A stretch of DNA of 64,000 nucleotides from NCBI RefSeq assembly GCF_022699665.1, contig NZ_JALDNB010000002.1:124001-188000 (forward strand), read 5' to 3'. This document shows, piece by piece, positions 16,927 to 26,151 of this stretch. Each line of letters begins with the position of its first letter. Positions within the stretch are counted from its first letter, which is position 1. Source of the stretch: Chryseobacterium aahli (GTDB lineage: Bacteria; Bacteroidota; Bacteroidia; Flavobacteriales; Weeksellaceae). Under the pieces are notes generated by a model. It was not told the origin of the DNA, ran no database searches, and was given only the letters and a program-made list of their open reading frames with translations. A program made the position numbers and the translations under genes.

Positions 16927-16971
16927 CAATCTAGCAATCAGTAATTGTTACACTGATACACTGCTAGATTG
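16927..16971. repeat. Short intergenic inverted repeat
   Basis: CAATCTAGCA and its complement TGCTAGATTG are separated by 25 bp, and TTACACTGATACA lies between them. It is in the 94-bp gap before map and has no T-run, so it is more likely an interspersed palindrome than a terminator. Confidence 0.5.
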
Positions 16972-16990
16972 ATACATTTTAAGAAAGAAA

Positions 16991-17800
16991 ATGATTCAAT
17001 TAAAAACAATAGACGAAATTCGTCTGATGAGAGAAAGTGCTCAGTTGGTTTCCAGAACATTAGGAATGTTGGCAAAGGAAATCAAACCTGGGATTACTAC
17101 TTTATATTTAGATAAATTAGCGCATGATTTCATTAAAGATCATGGGGCAGAACCTGCATTTTTAGGATATGGAGGTTTTCCTTATTCGCTTTGTATTTCA
17201 CCAAATGAGCAGGTAGTTCACGGTTTTCCAAGCAAAGAAGAGATCAAAGAAGGTGATGTTCTTTCTGTAGATTGCGGAGCGGTTTTGAATGGTTTTGTTG
17301 GCGATCACGCTTATACATTTGAAATTGGTGAAGTAAAACCTGAAATCAAAAAACTACTTCAGGTAACCAAAGATTCTCTGTATAAAGGAATTGCACAATG
17401 TGTAAGAGGAAAAAGAATCGGAGACATTTCTCATGCGATTCAATCGTATTGTGAAAAAGAAGGTTATGGTGTTGTAAAAGAATTGGTAGGCCACGGCTTA
17501 GGCAGAAAAATGCACGAGGATCCAAGTGTTCCGAACTACGGAAAACAAGGAAGTGGAAAAGTTATTAAAGACGGTTTGACGATTGCGATAGAGCCAATGA
17601 TCAATTTGGGAACTGAAAAAGTGAAGTTCCACAATGATGGCTGGACGGTGACAACGCTTGACAACCAAACTTCAGCACATTTTGAACATGACGTTGCTGT
17701 GGTGAATGGTAAACCTGTTTTACTTTCAACATTTAAATATGTTTACGAAGCTTTAGGCATCGAAAGTGATGAAGAAATGCCATTCCAAATGGAATTTTAA
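16991..17800 (+). CDS. map: Methionine aminopeptidase, type I
   Basis: The 269-residue enzyme removes the initiator Met from new proteins. The five metal ligands can be found in order: Asp in SVDCG, Asp in GFVGDHAYTF, His in GHGLGRKMHEDP, Glu in AIEPMIN and Glu in AHFEHDVAVV. The substrate His lies in the usual AFLGYGGFPYSLCISPNEQVVHG context. There is no N-terminal zinc-finger extension, so it is type Ia. Its stop codon overlaps by one base with the ATG of the following methyltransferase gene (TAATG), which indicates translational coupling. Confidence 0.97.
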   Translation: MIQLKTIDEIRLMRESAQLVSRTLGMLAKEIKPGITTLYLDKLAHDFIKDHGAEPAFLGYGGFPYSLCISPNEQVVHGFPSKEEIKEGDVLSVDCGAVLNGFVGDHAYTFEIGEVKPEIKKLLQVTKDSLYKGIAQCVRGKRIGDISHAIQSYCEKEGYGVVKELVGHGLGRKMHEDPSVPNYGKQGSGKVIKDGLTIAIEPMINLGTEKVKFHNDGWTVTTLDNQTSAHFEHDVAVVNGKPVLLSTFKYVYEALGIESDEEMPFQMEF

Positions 17801-18567
17801 TGAAAAAGCTAACCAAGTTTTTACTTAATAAAATCCCTCGTCCGATGCTTATTCAGATGAGTGTTTGGGCGCGTCCGCTGATTTATCAATTTTTCAAAGG
17901 AGATCAGTTTTTCGATCCGATTGATGGAAGATCATACCGGAAATTTTTACCTTACGGTTACGGAAAACAGAGAGAAAACGCTTTGTCTCCGGGAACTTTA
18001 AGCTTAGAAAGACACCGTCAGATGTGGCTGTATCTTCAGAATGAAACCGATTTTTTCATTAAAAACTGCAAGGTTTTACACATCGCTCCCGAACAGGAAT
18101 TTCTCAGAAAATTTAAAAGAATGAGCAACCTCAATTATATTTCGGCAGATCTTTATTCGCCGATTGTAGATGTGAAAGCTGATATTTTAGATTTACCTTT
18201 TGAAGACGAGAGTTTTGACGTCATTTTCTGCAATCACGTTTTAGAACATATTGAAGATGATGCCAAAGCGATCAGCGAATTGTATCGTGTTATGAAGCCT
18301 GGTGGTTGGGGAATCATTCAGGTTCCGATGAAAAATTCTTTGGAAAAAACTTACGAAGATTTCACCATTAAAGATCCGAAAGAACGTCAGAAACACTTCG
18401 GTCAATACGACCACGTTCGCTGGTACGGAATGGATTATTTTGACCGTTTGAGAAAAGCTGGTTTTGAAACAGAACCTAATTTCTATTCAAAGCAATTCTC
18501 TGATGCAGAGATTTTAAAATACGGACTCAATCACAACGAAATATTGCCTGTAGTTTATAAAAAATAA
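17800..18567 (+). CDS. Class I SAM-dependent methyltransferase
   Basis: The 255-residue protein has a type-11 methyltransferase domain. The SAM loop is the unusual HIAPEQ rather than GxGxG. Further motifs are ADLYSPIVDVKADILDLPFEDESFDVIFCNHVLEH and YRVMKPGGWGIIQVP (motifs II-IV, given in parts of the sequence around residues 110-170). A conserved-looking N-terminal region, LPYGYGKQRENALSPGTLSLERH, suggests a specific subfamily. The target is not known. The start overlaps the map stop codon, and the gene ends at a strong terminator, so the two form an operon. Confidence 0.85.
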   Translation: MKKLTKFLLNKIPRPMLIQMSVWARPLIYQFFKGDQFFDPIDGRSYRKFLPYGYGKQRENALSPGTLSLERHRQMWLYLQNETDFFIKNCKVLHIAPEQEFLRKFKRMSNLNYISADLYSPIVDVKADILDLPFEDESFDVIFCNHVLEHIEDDAKAISELYRVMKPGGWGIIQVPMKNSLEKTYEDFTIKDPKERQKHFGQYDHVRWYGMDYFDRLRKAGFETEPNFYSKQFSDAEILKYGLNHNEILPVVYKK

Positions 18568-18568
18568 T

Positions 18569-18597
18569 AAAACGTCTTCAATTTTGAAGACGTTTTT
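18569..18597 (+). terminator. Terminator after the map operon
   Basis: The 12-bp stem AAAACGTCTTCA / TGAAGACGTTTT is followed by T and A+T-rich sequence. Confidence 0.85.
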
Positions 18598-18663
18598 ATT
18601 TATATATCTTAGAATTTATATTTGTGAAATTCGTGAAAAAAATTGTGCTATTTGTGTTTAAAT

Positions 18664-18990
18664 CTAATGGGAAACCGCCTTCAAGCCAATCACCGAGCCA
18701 ATCAATGTACAGATAAAAAACATTCTCCAAAAGGTCACAGGATCTTTAAAAACTAAAATTCCCATCAAGACAGTTCCCACTGCACCAATTCCCGTCCAGA
18801 CTGCATAAGCTGTTCCAATAGGTAAAGTTTCTGTAGCTTTGATCAGTAAAAGCATACTGATTGTAAGACAAGCTAAAAAACCACCAAACCACCAGTACAT
18901 TTCGTTTCCTGATGTTTCTTTTACCTTTCCTAAACAAGAGGCAAACCCAACTTCAAACAGCCCTGCGATAATTAAAATAATCCAATTCAT
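18664..18990 (-). CDS. SMR-family exporter, SugE/Gdx type
   Basis: The 108-residue protein has four membrane segments. MNWIILIIAGLFEVGFA with the essential Glu and GTAYAVWTGIGAVGTV match the SugE/Gdx branch of small multidrug resistance proteins, which export guanidinium or quaternary ammonium ions as dimers. ATG 18990 was chosen over an ATG seven codons upstream because the family starts at MNW. It lies downstream of a Crp/Fnr-type regulator gene on the same strand, as does the second SMR gene at 34.5 kb. No guanidine riboswitch was recognised in the 212-bp gap. Confidence 0.9.
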   Translation of the reverse strand: MNWIILIIAGLFEVGFASCLGKVKETSGNEMYWWFGGFLACLTISMLLLIKATETLPIGTAYAVWTGIGAVGTVLMGILVFKDPVTFWRMFFICTLIGSVIGLKAVSH

Positions 18991-19202
18991 GAGTAATAAT
19001 TTATGACGCAAAGTTGAGGATTTAGTTTTGCTTTAAATTTTACATTTGTTAAAAAATAAATGAATCTTAGAGATTGTCAAATTTTATTTTGAAAGAAATA
19101 TTTAATTTAAATAGAAATACTATCTCGCAGATTTAGCAAATCAAGCAGATTAATTTAAAAAAAATCTGCACTATCTCTATCATCAGAGAGAGTTTAAAAA
19201 AA

Positions 19203-19766
19203 TCACCTTATTTCTGCACGAATCCTGCTTAAACTTACCTGCGTAATTCCTAAGTAGGAAGCAATATGCCCCAACTGAACTCTTTGGATGAGATACGGTT
19301 TATCTCTCAGCAAATCTTTATAACGCTCCAAAGCCGTTTTGTACTGCCTTGAGATAATCAGTTCTTCGGTTTTGATCAATTCCCGTTCAGCAAATTTTCT
19401 TCCCCAATTCGCAATATTGATATCTTCATTAAATAAAGCTTTCAGTTTTGAAGTTTCTAATTGATAAAGTTCGCAATCTTCCAAAAGTTCAATACTCTCA
19501 TATCCAGGTTTTTCTTCAACGTAACTTTTCATTGAAACCACAGGTTCGCCTTCCGCTCCAAACCAAAAGGTAATATCATTATTCTCCGTCGACGCAAAAG
19601 CACGAACAATACCTTTTTTCAAAAAGTAAATATGAGGAACAACTTTGTCAGATTCCATTAAAACATGCCCCTTTGGATGCTTTACTTCAGTGATATGCTG
19701 CTTCAGTTTTTTTTTAGAAGTGGTAGTAAGCGGGGAGATGTTATCAATAATTTCGTTGATATTCAT
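19203..19766 (-). CDS. Crp/Fnr-family transcription regulator
   Basis: The 187-residue protein has a cyclic-nucleotide-binding-like fold (residues ~20-120) and a C-terminal winged helix. The end RVQLGHIASYLGITQVSLSRIR is the recognition helix region. The E of the FNR-type ExxSR recognition motif is replaced by V (VSLSR), so its site probably differs from an FNR box. No Cys cluster for Fe-S is present. It is paralogous to the regulator at 34.9 kb, and each precedes an SMR exporter gene. Confidence 0.87.
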   Translation of the reverse strand: MNINEIIDNISPLTTTSKKKLKQHITEVKHPKGHVLMESDKVVPHIYFLKKGIVRAFASTENNDITFWFGAEGEPVVSMKSYVEEKPGYESIELLEDCELYQLETSKLKALFNEDINIANWGRKFAERELIKTEELIISRQYKTALERYKDLLRDKPYLIQRVQLGHIASYLGITQVSLSRIRAEIR

Positions 19767-19812
19767 GTAGAAATTAAATTTGTTAAAAATTAGTTGAAGC
19801 AGTTATCATTCC

Positions 19813-19847
19813 TTGTATTTCGTAAATAAGTGTAACGGCTTTGTTTA
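19813..19847 (+). repeat. 35-bp intergenic repeat, copy 2
   Basis: This copy matches 13375-13409 at 31 of 35 positions, including the unbroken core ACGGCTTTGTTTA. It lies in the 245-bp gap between the Crp/Fnr gene and era. Confidence 0.7.
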
Positions 19848-20011
19848 AACTTTAAATTTTTAAATGTCCCAAAACCTTAGTTTAACTTTGCGATTATAAA
19901 ATATCAACCAAAAATAGACTTTTTTCAGCATCTAATTTTAATATAGACCACAAGACCGATTTTGTTTTACTAACTTTGCAAATCGTAATAAAAGCGACTT
20001 AATTTTTTTAT

Positions 20012-20887
20012 ATGCATAAAGCAGGATTTGTAAATATTGTTGGAAAGCCAAACGCCGGAAAATCTACCCTTCTGAATCAATTGATGGGGGAGAAACTGGC
20101 AATCGTTACTCAAAAGGCACAGACAACCAGACATAGAATTTTTGGAATTTATAACGAAGAAGACTTACAGATCGTATTTTCTGATACTCCTGGAGTTTTA
20201 GATCCTAAATACGGTTTGCAGGAAAAAATGATGGATTTTGTAAAAGATTCATTACAGGATGCAGACGTTTTTCTTTATATAGTAGACGTTACTGATAAAT
20301 CTGAACAATCAGCATTTTTAATCGAGAAATTGAATAAAATTCCGGTACCGGTTTTACTGTTACTGAATAAAATTGATCAGACCAATCAGGAAGGTCTTGA
20401 AAAAATAGCTACAGAATGGCACGAAAGAATTCCAAAAGCAGAAATTCTTCCTATTTCAGCTTTAAATGCTTTCAATATTGATGTTATTTTACCAAAATTA
20501 AAATCAATGTTACCTGAAAGCCCGGCGTACTATGATAAGGATATGTATACTGATAAGCCTGAAAGATTCTTTGTAAACGAAGCCATCAGAGAGAAAATTC
20601 TTTTGAATTACGATAAAGAAATTCCATATTCGGTAGAAGTGGTTACCGAAATGTTTAAAGAAAAAGAAGGAATTATCTTCATCGATTCTATTATTTATGT
20701 AGAGAGAGATACCCAAAAAGGAATAATCATCGGACATAAAGGTGAAGCCATCAAAAAAGTAGGGACGGAAGCCAGGATAGATTTGGAGAAATTTTTCTCA
20801 AAAAAAATCCATTTGAATCTGTTTGTTAAAGTGAAAAAAGACTGGAGAAAAAACGACAGAGATTTGAAGAATTTCGGATACCGATAG
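20012..20887 (+). CDS. era: GTPase Era
   Basis: The 291-residue protein binds the 3' end of 16S rRNA and helps 30S maturation. G1 is GKPNAGKST at ~10-18, G3 is DTPG and G4 is NKID. The C-terminal KH domain shows FVKVKKDWRKNDRDLKNFGY at the end and GIIIGHKGEAIKKVG as the RNA-binding loop. The length is normal. Two TAACTTTG -7 boxes lie upstream, at 19883-19890 and 19971-19978; the second, 34 bp before the ATG, fits best. Confidence 0.97.
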   Translation: MHKAGFVNIVGKPNAGKSTLLNQLMGEKLAIVTQKAQTTRHRIFGIYNEEDLQIVFSDTPGVLDPKYGLQEKMMDFVKDSLQDADVFLYIVDVTDKSEQSAFLIEKLNKIPVPVLLLLNKIDQTNQEGLEKIATEWHERIPKAEILPISALNAFNIDVILPKLKSMLPESPAYYDKDMYTDKPERFFVNEAIREKILLNYDKEIPYSVEVVTEMFKEKEGIIFIDSIIYVERDTQKGIIIGHKGEAIKKVGTEARIDLEKFFSKKIHLNLFVKVKKDWRKNDRDLKNFGYR

Positions 20888-20954
20888 ACTAAAAAGTCAA
20901 TATTCATCGTTGTATTAAAAGATTTTTATTATCTTTAAACTAAATTTTTAATCA

Positions 20955-21383
20955 ATGAGTTATTCAAACTTAAAAGCTAATCCCATATACATAGACATCG
21001 TTTTATTGATAGTAAGATTATTTATAGGTTTTGCGATGTTGTCTCACGGTTTTCCAAAGCTTCAGATGTTATTAGAAGGTGGTGATATTCAATTTTTTGA
21101 TTTCCTCGGATTGGGTCCGAAAATATCTTTAGGTCTGACGGTTTTTGCTGAATTTGTCTGTTCTATTTTCCTGATTTTGGGATTATTTACAAGAATAGCC
21201 GTAGGTTTTCTCATCTTTACGATGATCATTGTAGGATTTGTAGTCCATGGTGCTGATCCATTTGATAAAAAAGAAATGAGTTTGCTTTACTTAGCAATTT
21301 ATTTGCTCATCATGGTTTTAGGAGCGGGAAGATTCTCGATTGATGGAATGATAGAAAAGAAAAGAAGAGCCTCAGAATGGTAA
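20955..21383 (+). CDS. DoxX-family membrane protein
   Basis: The 142-residue protein has four predicted membrane helices. VRLFIGFAMLSHGFPKL at the first helix and GLTVFAEFVCSIFLILGLFTR at the second are typical of DoxX proteins. Their function is mostly unknown; some take part in redox or sulfur metabolism. It is 67 bp after era, on the same strand, and is closed by a terminator, so it may be co-transcribed with era. Confidence 0.85.
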   Translation: MSYSNLKANPIYIDIVLLIVRLFIGFAMLSHGFPKLQMLLEGGDIQFFDFLGLGPKISLGLTVFAEFVCSIFLILGLFTRIAVGFLIFTMIIVGFVVHGADPFDKKEMSLLYLAIYLLIMVLGAGRFSIDGMIEKKRRASEW

Positions 21384-21405
21384 AGTTTTATTTTTAAAAA
21401 TATAC

Positions 21406-21434
21406 AAGCGGTAATTTTTTTGCCGCTTTTTTTG
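21406..21434 (+). terminator. Terminator after the DoxX gene
   Basis: The stem AAGCGGTAA / TTGCCGCTT (one G-T pair) is followed by a T-run. Confidence 0.8.
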
Positions 21435-21604
21435 TATCATATTTTTCATTTAATAGGATTGTATCCTAATCTTTGTTAAATGGGACTATGGTTGATATGC
21501 TTCTAAAAACCTTTTGATTTGAATATTTAAGTTTTCAGGATAATTTCATACAATTTTTTTGGTTAAATACTTTTCATTAAATTCGTGAAAAATCAAAAAA
21601 GATT

Positions 21605-24007
21605 ATGAAGATCAAACTAACCATCTGTTTACTGGCGTTTCTCAACCTCTATGATGCACAGGAAAACATTTCTTATCAGAAACCTTCTGCAGAAATCCTT
21701 AAACTTGCAGATTACGACAGGCCGCCAAGTGTTTTGACTAATTCAAAAAAAGACTGGGTGGTTTTTGTATTCCGACCGACTTATAAAACCTTAGATGATC
21801 TTAATCAGCAGGAAATGAAACTGGGAGGTTTGAGAATTAATCCGGTAACGAATATTTCGAGTTCTACTTCTTACTCTTACAATCTGAAAGTAAGAAAGAT
21901 GAATGATAAAACTGAAGTTCAGGTAAAAGGTTTACCTACAAATCCTAAAATTACCAATACTTCTTTTTCGCCCGACGAGAAAAAATTAGCTTTTACCAAT
22001 ACGACCGATAAAGGAGTTGAACTTTGGATTGTCGATTTAGAAACTGCAACGGCAAAGAAAATTACAAAAGATAATCTAAATGCCAATTTAGGAAATCCGT
22101 ATAGTTGGATCAAAGACTCTCAAAGTTTTCTGATTAAAGTTCTTCCTGAAAACAGACCTAAATTAACAGATTCTTCAAAAGATTTACCAACTGGACCGAT
22201 TGTTTCGACCGCTGACGGAAAGGTTTCTCAAAACAGAACGTATCAGGATCTGCTTAAAAATCCTCAGGATGAAAAGAATTTTGAAATTCTTACCGCATCA
22301 GAATTGTTTAATGTAGATTTAAACGGAAATTTAAAAAAGATAAAAGAGCAGGATTTATATAGTGGAATCAGCTATTCTCCCGACGGAAATTATCTGATGC
22401 TGACGACCATTAAAAAACCATTCTCATACATTGTTCCGTTGAACAGATTCCCAATGACGACAACTGTTTATGATAGCAAAGGAAACGTTGTAAAAGTTGT
22501 CAATGAAGTTCCGTTGAATGAAATTATGCCAAAAGGCTTTTCTTCTGTAAGAATAGGAAAAAGAGATATGAGCTGGCGAGCTGATCAGCCTGCTACATTA
22601 GTTTTTGCAGAAGCTTTGGATGGTGGTGATCAGTCGAAAACTGTTGATTTCAGAGATGAAGTTTTCACTTGGGAAGCTCCATTTACTGCTGCTCCAAAGT
22701 CTTTCTTTAAAACTAAACAAAGATATGAAGGAACCAGCTGGACAAACAATCATTACGCAATTGTTTCTGAAGGTTGGTATGACACGAGAAATACAAAATC
22801 TTATTTGGTAGATTTAAATGACGGAAAATCTCAGGTCATTGAAGACCGAAATTATCAAGATGTCTACAGCGATCCGGGAAGTTTTAATACCACCAAAAAT
22901 GATTTTGGAAGATATGTTTTAGATATGAAAGGTGACAAAGCATATTTAATTGGAGCAGGATTCACCAAAGACGGACAGCATCCTTTCATCGATGAGATGG
23001 ATATGAAATCATTGAAAAAGAAAAGACTCTACACTTCAAATCTTAAAGGCGCAAAAGAAGAAATCATCGATATCATCAATCCTGCGAAAGGAGAGGTATT
23101 GACAATTCAGCAGTCGGCAAGTCAGTATCCGAATTATTTTAAGAAAAATATTAAATCTAATAAAGCAGAAGCGGTTACTAATTTTGCCAATCCTTTTGAA
23201 AGTATTAAAGATGTTTATAAAGAAGTGATTACGTACAAAAGAAATGACGGCGTTACTTTAACGGGAACACTTTATTTACCTGCAAACTACGACAGGAAAG
23301 CGAGAAAAGAAAAACTTCCTTTGTTGATTTGGGCATATCCTACAGAATATAAAGACAAAAACACAGCAGGACAAAATACCCAAAACCCGAATGACTTTAC
23401 GTTCCCATACTACGGTTCGTTTGTATACTGGACGACTAAAGGGTATGCCGTTCTTGATGACGCTGCTTTCCCAATCATCGGAGAAGGAAAAACAGAACCG
23501 AATGATACTTTCATACCTCAATTGGTGGCCAATGGAAAAGCAGCCATCGATGCTGTAGATCAGTTGGGTTACATCGACAGAAATAAAGTAGCAGTTGGCG
23601 GACATTCTTACGGAGCATTTATGACGGCCAATCTTTTGACTCATTCTAAAGATTACGCTTGCGGAATTGCCAGAAGTGGAGCCTACAACAGAACGCTGAC
23701 GCCTTTTGGTTTCCAGAGTGAACAGAGAAATTACTGGGATATTCCTGAAATTTACAACACGATGTCACCGTTTATGAATGCAGATAAAATGAAGACACCG
23801 ATGTTGCTGATTCATGGTGATGCTGACAACAATCCTGGGACATTTACTTTGCAGACCGAACGATATTTTCAGGCTTTGAAAAACCTTGGCGCACCTGTGA
23901 AAATGGTACTTCTTCCGAAAGAAGCTCACGGATATGTAGCTAAAGAAAACATTCTTCATCTTCTTTGGGAACAGGATCAGTTTCTGGAGAAATGTCTGAA
24001 GAAATAA
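21605..24007 (+). CDS. Secreted S9-family (prolyl oligopeptidase-type) serine peptidase
   Basis: The 800-residue protein has a signal peptide (LTICLLAFLNLYDAQE). A beta-propeller-like N-terminal region (about 30-530, with WD40/TolB-like stretches such as FSPDEKKLAFTN and YSPDGNYLMLT) is followed by an alpha/beta hydrolase domain. The nucleophile is in GGHSYGAFMTANLL, the Asp in LIHGDADNNPGT and the His in KEAHGY. The family includes dipeptidyl, acylaminoacyl and glutamyl peptidases of the periplasm. GEGKTEPNDTFIPQLV around the active-site entrance resembles glutamyl endopeptidase-like members, but the specificity is uncertain. A terminator follows. Confidence 0.92.
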   Translation: MKIKLTICLLAFLNLYDAQENISYQKPSAEILKLADYDRPPSVLTNSKKDWVVFVFRPTYKTLDDLNQQEMKLGGLRINPVTNISSSTSYSYNLKVRKMNDKTEVQVKGLPTNPKITNTSFSPDEKKLAFTNTTDKGVELWIVDLETATAKKITKDNLNANLGNPYSWIKDSQSFLIKVLPENRPKLTDSSKDLPTGPIVSTADGKVSQNRTYQDLLKNPQDEKNFEILTASELFNVDLNGNLKKIKEQDLYSGISYSPDGNYLMLTTIKKPFSYIVPLNRFPMTTTVYDSKGNVVKVVNEVPLNEIMPKGFSSVRIGKRDMSWRADQPATLVFAEALDGGDQSKTVDFRDEVFTWEAPFTAAPKSFFKTKQRYEGTSWTNNHYAIVSEGWYDTRNTKSYLVDLNDGKSQVIEDRNYQDVYSDPGSFNTTKNDFGRYVLDMKGDKAYLIGAGFTKDGQHPFIDEMDMKSLKKKRLYTSNLKGAKEEIIDIINPAKGEVLTIQQSASQYPNYFKKNIKSNKAEAVTNFANPFESIKDVYKEVITYKRNDGVTLTGTLYLPANYDRKARKEKLPLLIWAYPTEYKDKNTAGQNTQNPNDFTFPYYGSFVYWTTKGYAVLDDAAFPIIGEGKTEPNDTFIPQLVANGKAAIDAVDQLGYIDRNKVAVGGHSYGAFMTANLLTHSKDYACGIARSGAYNRTLTPFGFQSEQRNYWDIPEIYNTMSPFMNADKMKTPMLLIHGDADNNPGTFTLQTERYFQALKNLGAPVKMVLLPKEAHGYVAKENILHLLWEQDQFLEKCLKK

Positions 24008-24012
24008 ATATG

Positions 24013-24039
24013 AAACCCGTTCATTTGAGCGGGTTTTTA
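24013..24039 (+). terminator. Terminator after the S9 peptidase
   Basis: The 10-bp stem AAACCCGTTC / GAGCGGGTTT (one G-T pair) is followed by T-rich sequence. Confidence 0.85.
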
Positions 24040-24067
24040 TTTTATTTGTATTTTAAAATTGAAAATT

Positions 24068-24502
24068 ATGCCAATAGTAAGACGTTCAGAGCAAAAAAGA
24101 CAAACACTTGAAGATTTTTACAGGGAATTTGTTCCCAAATCTGAAGATACATTTGAAGATGTTGGAACTCCAATGTTGGAAGTGTTGAAATTTTTAAATA
24201 CAAGCTTTAAAAATACTGTCATTTACGGCTTAACTTCACATGCTCACTTACTTCTGTTTAATAATGATAGAAGTGATAAGTTTTATATCTCAATTGCTGG
24301 ATACCAATCAGAATATTATAATGAATTTATTATTGAATATGTAATTCCTGAAGATAAAAGACCTTGGGAAGATGCCGTGATAAAAGGGAGAACCAGAGAG
24401 TTGGAGGATTTAAAAAAGATGATTATTATTTCAATGATTGAATCTGGAGGTTGGAAAGATAACCCGGAGTTGGAAATTTGTTTTAAAAAATATAAATCTT
24501 AA
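24068..24502 (+). CDS. Hypothetical protein
   Basis: The 144-residue acidic, soluble protein is not recognised. It begins MPIVRRSEQKRQTLEDFYREF and has a mixed alpha/beta look (GLTSHAHLLLFNN, FYISIAGYQSEYYNEFIIEYVIPE). There is no signal peptide or membrane helix. The ATG at 24068 follows the preceding terminator by ~30 bp. The middle resembles small immunity-like or nucleic-acid-associated proteins only in a vague way, so no function is proposed. Confidence 0.65.
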   Translation: MPIVRRSEQKRQTLEDFYREFVPKSEDTFEDVGTPMLEVLKFLNTSFKNTVIYGLTSHAHLLLFNNDRSDKFYISIAGYQSEYYNEFIIEYVIPEDKRPWEDAVIKGRTRELEDLKKMIIISMIESGGWKDNPELEICFKKYKS

Positions 24503-24631
24503 AAACCATTTTTTTATGGATTTCAATATAGAATAATTCACATTGTGTTCATGTTATTTTTTGTAATTTTCTGCTGTAAAAATTTAGTTTAAATATTAAA
24601 TTCCAAAAGGATTTCTGTTACAAAAAAAGTT

Positions 24632-25204
24632 ATGTTAAAAACAAACCAACCATTTTTAGATTATTTAGAAAAAATATATAATAATCAGGACAATAAAGGA
24701 AATATCATTGTAGAATCTTTTGAAAAAGGAGAAAAAATACTGACCCAAAATGAGATTTCAACCAATATCATGCTCATCAGAACCGGAATTACAAAATGTT
24801 TTTTCACAGAAAAAAATGGTCACGAGTACATTGTTGAATTCTTAGGAAAAGGAGAGATTATTGGTGAAATAGAGGTGATGAAGAATGTTCCGTGTATTTG
24901 CAGTATCGAAGCGATAACAGAAGTTACAGTATTTTCGATGACAATTCCGTACTTTCAGTCACTGATCAAGAGCAACATCAATTTAAATCATTTATTGCTT
25001 GATGTTTTTGCTGAACGTATTGTTAATACTTCAAACAGATCATCTTATCAGCAACTTCACGCAACAGAACATACTTTGTCTCAACTTTTAGAACTAAAAG
25101 CGAAAGAAATGAAAGTTTCAAAAGAAGATATGGCAACTTATTTGGGAACTACAGTTCGAAGTCTGAACAAAGCTTTGAAAGATGTTAAAGAGAGGACTAC
25201 GTAA
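24632..25204 (+). CDS. Crp/Fnr-family transcription regulator
   Basis: The 190-residue protein has a cNMP-binding fold with FLGKGEIIGEIEVMKNVPCICSIEAITEVTVFSM (in parts, residues ~68-110) and a C-terminal HTH, MATYLGTTVRSLNKALK. The recognition helix lacks the ExxSR signature, unlike the regulator at 34.9 kb. It has several cysteines near residue 90 (PCIC) but no FNR-type N-terminal cluster. It has no clear target next to it; the following gene is convergent. Confidence 0.85.
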   Translation: MLKTNQPFLDYLEKIYNNQDNKGNIIVESFEKGEKILTQNEISTNIMLIRTGITKCFFTEKNGHEYIVEFLGKGEIIGEIEVMKNVPCICSIEAITEVTVFSMTIPYFQSLIKSNINLNHLLLDVFAERIVNTSNRSSYQQLHATEHTLSQLLELKAKEMKVSKEDMATYLGTTVRSLNKALKDVKERTT

Positions 25205-25260
25205 TCCATAAAAAACTGTATCGTACGAAAACTTTGTTCAGATGAAACGAACAAGAAAAA

Positions 25261-26085
25261 TTACTTTTTAAAATTTGGCTGCTTATCTTTTTCAATAAAA
25301 ATATATCTGCCTTTGATTCCATTTTGAAGCATTCCTTTTTTACTGTTGAGATCTTCTATGGATTCTATATTTTCATTTTTAAAGTTGGCTTTACCACCGT
25401 TTTTTATATTTTCAGAAATCATTCTGGTAGGATTTAGATATAAATCTTCAAGATAGGTATTGAATTTTTGGTTGGTTATTGGGATTGCCTGCTTTCCAAA
25501 ATGAGTTTCTATAAAATCAGTTGTATCATACGTTTGTGGCAGCTTTACATTTTTTTTAAGTCGATAAATGAAGTTTTTCTCAGAATCTTCCAACAGAAAA
25601 ATCAGTCCGGGAAGTCCACGAAATTTGTAAGGTCCTTCTTTGATGTCAACATCATTTGAAAACCAGGCAACCCAAATTCTTCCTCCGAAATCTGTCGTTG
25701 CCTTTTGCAGTTGATATCCATTATAATTCTGCGTTTCCGACATCAGTTTCCAAGTCATTTCATCATTGGTTTTCACTACGAAATACTCAAAAAAATCTCT
25801 GTACCAATTATTTTTGAAAGAGTTGATCTCTCTCGAGATAATCTGATCTGTTTTAGTACTGAACTTTGAGACAGTAGTCTGAGCTTCTTTATTGATAGAA
25901 TCGTAATCAGCAAATTGTTTATCGTAAAATTTAACCGTTTTTGCGGTGATGTCGAGATTCATTAATGTTTTTCTATAATCTTCTGTAGAATCTCTGCGGT
26001 ATTGCAGTTCGTAAACAAATCTGTTGGTTTGAGAATAATAAAAAAGGCTCATGAAAATACCAATGAAAACAAGTGCTTTTTGCAT
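25261..26085 (-). CDS. GLPGLI family protein
   Basis: The 274-residue protein has a signal peptide (ALVFIGIFMSLFYYSQT). It carries the family motif RGLPGLIF in YKFRGLPGLIFLLEDS near residue 170. GLPGLI proteins are secreted or periplasmic proteins of Bacteroidetes without a proven function; several are co-encoded with TonB-dependent receptors, which is not the case here. The layout of N-terminal beta strands (RFVYELQYRRDS) and a Lys-rich end agrees with the family. Confidence 0.88.
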   Translation of the reverse strand: MQKALVFIGIFMSLFYYSQTNRFVYELQYRRDSTEDYRKTLMNLDITAKTVKFYDKQFADYDSINKEAQTTVSKFSTKTDQIISREINSFKNNWYRDFFEYFVVKTNDEMTWKLMSETQNYNGYQLQKATTDFGGRIWVAWFSNDVDIKEGPYKFRGLPGLIFLLEDSEKNFIYRLKKNVKLPQTYDTTDFIETHFGKQAIPITNQKFNTYLEDLYLNPTRMISENIKNGGKANFKNENIESIEDLNSKKGMLQNGIKGRYIFIEKDKQPNFKK

Positions 26086-26151
26086 TTTATTAAGTGAAAT
26101 TTTTTCAGCAAATATAATAATTACACACGTTAAAGGGAGTAATATTTTGTT

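Noticed and set aside
19127..19200. Terminator of the Crp/Fnr gene at 19.2 kb
   Set aside because: GCAGATT / AATCTGC arms exist, but there is no T-run on the minus strand, and the words look like the interspersed AATCTGC repeats seen elsewhere.
18991..19202. Guanidine riboswitch before the SugE/Gdx-like gene
   Set aside because: The region is A+T rich without the conserved motifs of known guanidine riboswitch classes that I could identify by eye.
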